Assembly: GCA_013822765.1 (NCBI GenBank)
Contig: PNKY01000009.1
Coordinates: forward strand, 156,300-220,299
Length of the DNA stretch: 64,000 nucleotides
DNA from: Rhodospirillum sp.
Lineage (GTDB): Bacteria > Pseudomonadota > Alphaproteobacteria > Dongiales > Dongiaceae
Direction: 5' to 3'
Below are positions 62,675 through 64,000 of the stretch, in pieces. The notes under the pieces are model-generated. The model saw only the letters and a list, made by a program, of their open reading frames with translations, did no database searches and was not told the DNA's origin. Every line of letters begins with the position of its first letter. Within the stretch, counting starts at the first letter, position 1. The translations under genes were made by a program, and so were the position numbers.

Positions 62675-64000
62675 ATGACCGATACGACGGATACGCCGGA
62701 AACGCCGACCCGCAAACCGCTGAAGCTCTCTTCCTCGGGCAAGCTCGAGTTGAAGAAGACGATCGACGGCGGGCAGGTGAAGCAGAGCTTCCCGCATGGC
62801 CGCTCCAAGACCGTCGCGGTCGAGGTGAAGAAGAAGCGCACCTTCGCGCCGGGCGTCGGCGGCAAGATGGAAGCCGTCAGCGAGATCGACACCAGGCATC
62901 ACGTGCCGGGCGAGCCGACCATCGCCGACGTGTTCGATCATCACGCCTTGACCGCGCATGAGCGTGCGCAGCGCCAGAAGGCGCTGGAGCAGGCGCGCAA
63001 GGACGAAGACCACCGCAAGGTCGAGGAGATCAAGCAGGCGCAGGCGGCCGCCGACCGGCTGGAGCTGCAGCGCCAGGAAGCCGCACGGCTGGCGGAAGAA
63101 GAGCGCCAGCGCGCCGAGCAGGCGCGTCGCGCCAAGGAAGAAACCAGCACCACCGCACCGACGGCCGCCGCGCCCACTGCTGACGAGGCTGCCGCCAAGT
63201 TGGCGAAGCCCGGCACCGCGGCGCCCAGCGCGATGCGCGCGCACATGCACAAGCCGCAGCCCGGCGAGGCGGCGACAGAGGATGACGACAGCGCGAACCG
63301 CCGCCGCGGGATACCCGGCCGCGCTGCGGTCAAGCCGGCACCGACCGCGCGCCGCGACGAACCGAAGCGCCGCACCGGCAAATTGTCGGTCAGCCAGGCT
63401 TTGTCCGGCGACGAAGGCGCGCGCATGCGCTCCCTCGCCGCGGTCAAGCGCGCGCGCGAAAAGGAAAAGCGCCATCTGATGGCGCAGCAACCACAGGCCA
63501 AGGTCGTGCGCGACGTCATTCTGCCGGAAACCATCACAGTCCAGGAACTCGCCAGCCGCATGGCCGAGCGCGGCGCCGACGTCATCAAGAGCCTCATGAA
63601 AATGGGCGTGATGGCGACCATCAACCAGGTGATCGACGCCGACACCGCGGAGCTCATCATCAACGAGTTCGGTCACAAGATGCGCCGCGTCACCGAGGGC
63701 GACATCGAGACCGGCCTGCTGGGCGAAGAGGACGTGGACGACCATCTGGTCGCGCGCCCGCCGATCGTCACCATCATGGGCCACGTCGACCACGGCAAGA
63801 CCTCATTGCTCGATGCGTTGCGGCAAACTGATGTTGCCGCGCATGAGGCAGGCGGCATCACCCAGCATATCGGCGCCTACCAGGTGACGCTGGACAACGG
63901 CGGCAAGATCACCTTCATCGACACGCCGGGCCACGCCGCCTTCACCGAGATGCGCGCGCGCGGCGCCAACGTCACCGACATCGTGGTGCTGGTGGTGGCC
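62675..64000 (+). CDS. infB: Translation initiation factor IF-2 (3' end outside window)
   Basis: About 442 N-terminal residues in an open frame that runs past the end. Start ATG at 62675 gives [22 protein letters not shown], typical for alphaproteobacterial IF-2 (the IF2_assoc motif [23 protein letters not shown]). A charged helical linker ([18 protein letters not shown]... ) and Ala/Pro-rich stretch follow, then the IF2_N domain ([29 protein letters not shown]) and the G domain with G1 [10 protein letters not shown]2 [10 protein letters not shown] and G3 DTPGHAAF. It delivers initiator tRNA to the 30S subunit with GTP. Confidence 0.96.
   Translation, partial: MTDTTDTPETPTRKPLKLSSSGKLELKKTIDGGQVKQSFPHGRSKTVAVEVKKKRTFAPGVGGKMEAVSEIDTRHHVPGEPTIADVFDHHALTAHERAQRQKALEQARKDEDHRKVEEIKQAQAAADRLELQRQEAARLAEEERQRAEQARRAKEETSTTAPTAAAPTADEAAAKLAKPGTAAPSAMRAHMHKPQPGEAATEDDDSANRRRGIPGRAAVKPAPTARRDEPKRRTGKLSVSQALSGDEGARMRSLAAVKRAREKEKRHLMAQQPQAKVVRDVILPETITVQELASRMAERGADVIKSLMKMGVMATINQVIDADTAELIINEFGHKMRRVTEGDIETGLLGEEDVDDHLVARPPIVTIMGHVDHGKTSLLDALRQTDVAAHEAGGITQHIGAYQVTLDNGGKITFIDTPGHAAFTEMRARGANVTDIVVLVVA

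Overview
The window is GC-rich chromosomal DNA with no transposase, integrase, phage gene or CRISPR array. Several things point to an alphaproteobacterium. These are the rimP-nusA-ylxR-infB operon with an L7Ae-like domain fused to YlxR, the YggT-DUF167-folD cluster, an IalB-family protein, two class III cyclases fused to TolB-like/TPR regions, and pervasive ATGA stop/start overlaps. A Rhodospirillales- or Hyphomicrobiales-like soil or water organism fits, but this rests on gene content only.

Layout. (1) 1-11108, all on +: two GT4 glycosyltransferases, a histidine phosphatase, a covarying palindromic repeat, a MurG-like glycosyltransferase, a polysaccharide deacetylase, a small membrane protein, then a complete peptide-type ABC importer with a fused double ATPase. 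Most junctions overlap by 4 bases, so this looks like one or two long transcripts for glycan synthesis or modification plus import. (2) 11109-19120: a secreted trypsin-like/TPR protein with its own terminator, a small lipoprotein, a Rid protein, a GST divergent from a LysR regulator, an unknown CxxC protein, a cyclase/TPR protein and pterin-4a-carbinolamine dehydratase. (3) 19122-29190: accessory metabolism (SDR, DHDPS-like lyase, aldo/keto reductase with a TetR regulator, orphan amino-acid-type binding protein, GNAT, a Rieske oxygenase with a palindromic operator candidate, GST, MerR/GyrI-like regulator, GYD protein, AI-2E-type permease). (4) 29271-40194: a nine-gene minus-strand catabolic cluster (CocE-like hydrolase, complete family-5 ABC importer, COG3618-type lactonase, FMN 2-hydroxyacid oxidase, RraA/aldolase-like protein). 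It diverges from a BetI-like repressor across a perfect 28-bp palindrome. (5) 40273-47534: PhyH oxygenase, YHS protein, a second cyclase/TPR protein, arylsulfotransferase-like protein, alpha/beta hydrolase with Asp at the nucleophile position, SDR, and a frameshifted membrane-protein gene. (6) 47599-55265: tRNA-Ala(CGC) with a good promoter, yggT, DUF167, folD, several small genes, nnrU, a PAS protein and argG. (7) 55262-59615: htpG, then two paralogous secreted proteins of unknown family, each an internal duplication, flanking an IalB-family protein. (8) 59756-64000: promoter and terminator-containing leader, then rimP, nusA, ylxR and the 5' part of infB.

The best candidates for undescribed biology are the palindrome-controlled catabolic cluster (29271-40194), the duplicated secreted beta-rich proteins around ialB (57208-59615), and the covarying double-hairpin repeat at 2438-2541. 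All functional statements come from reading motifs by eye; no database search was run.
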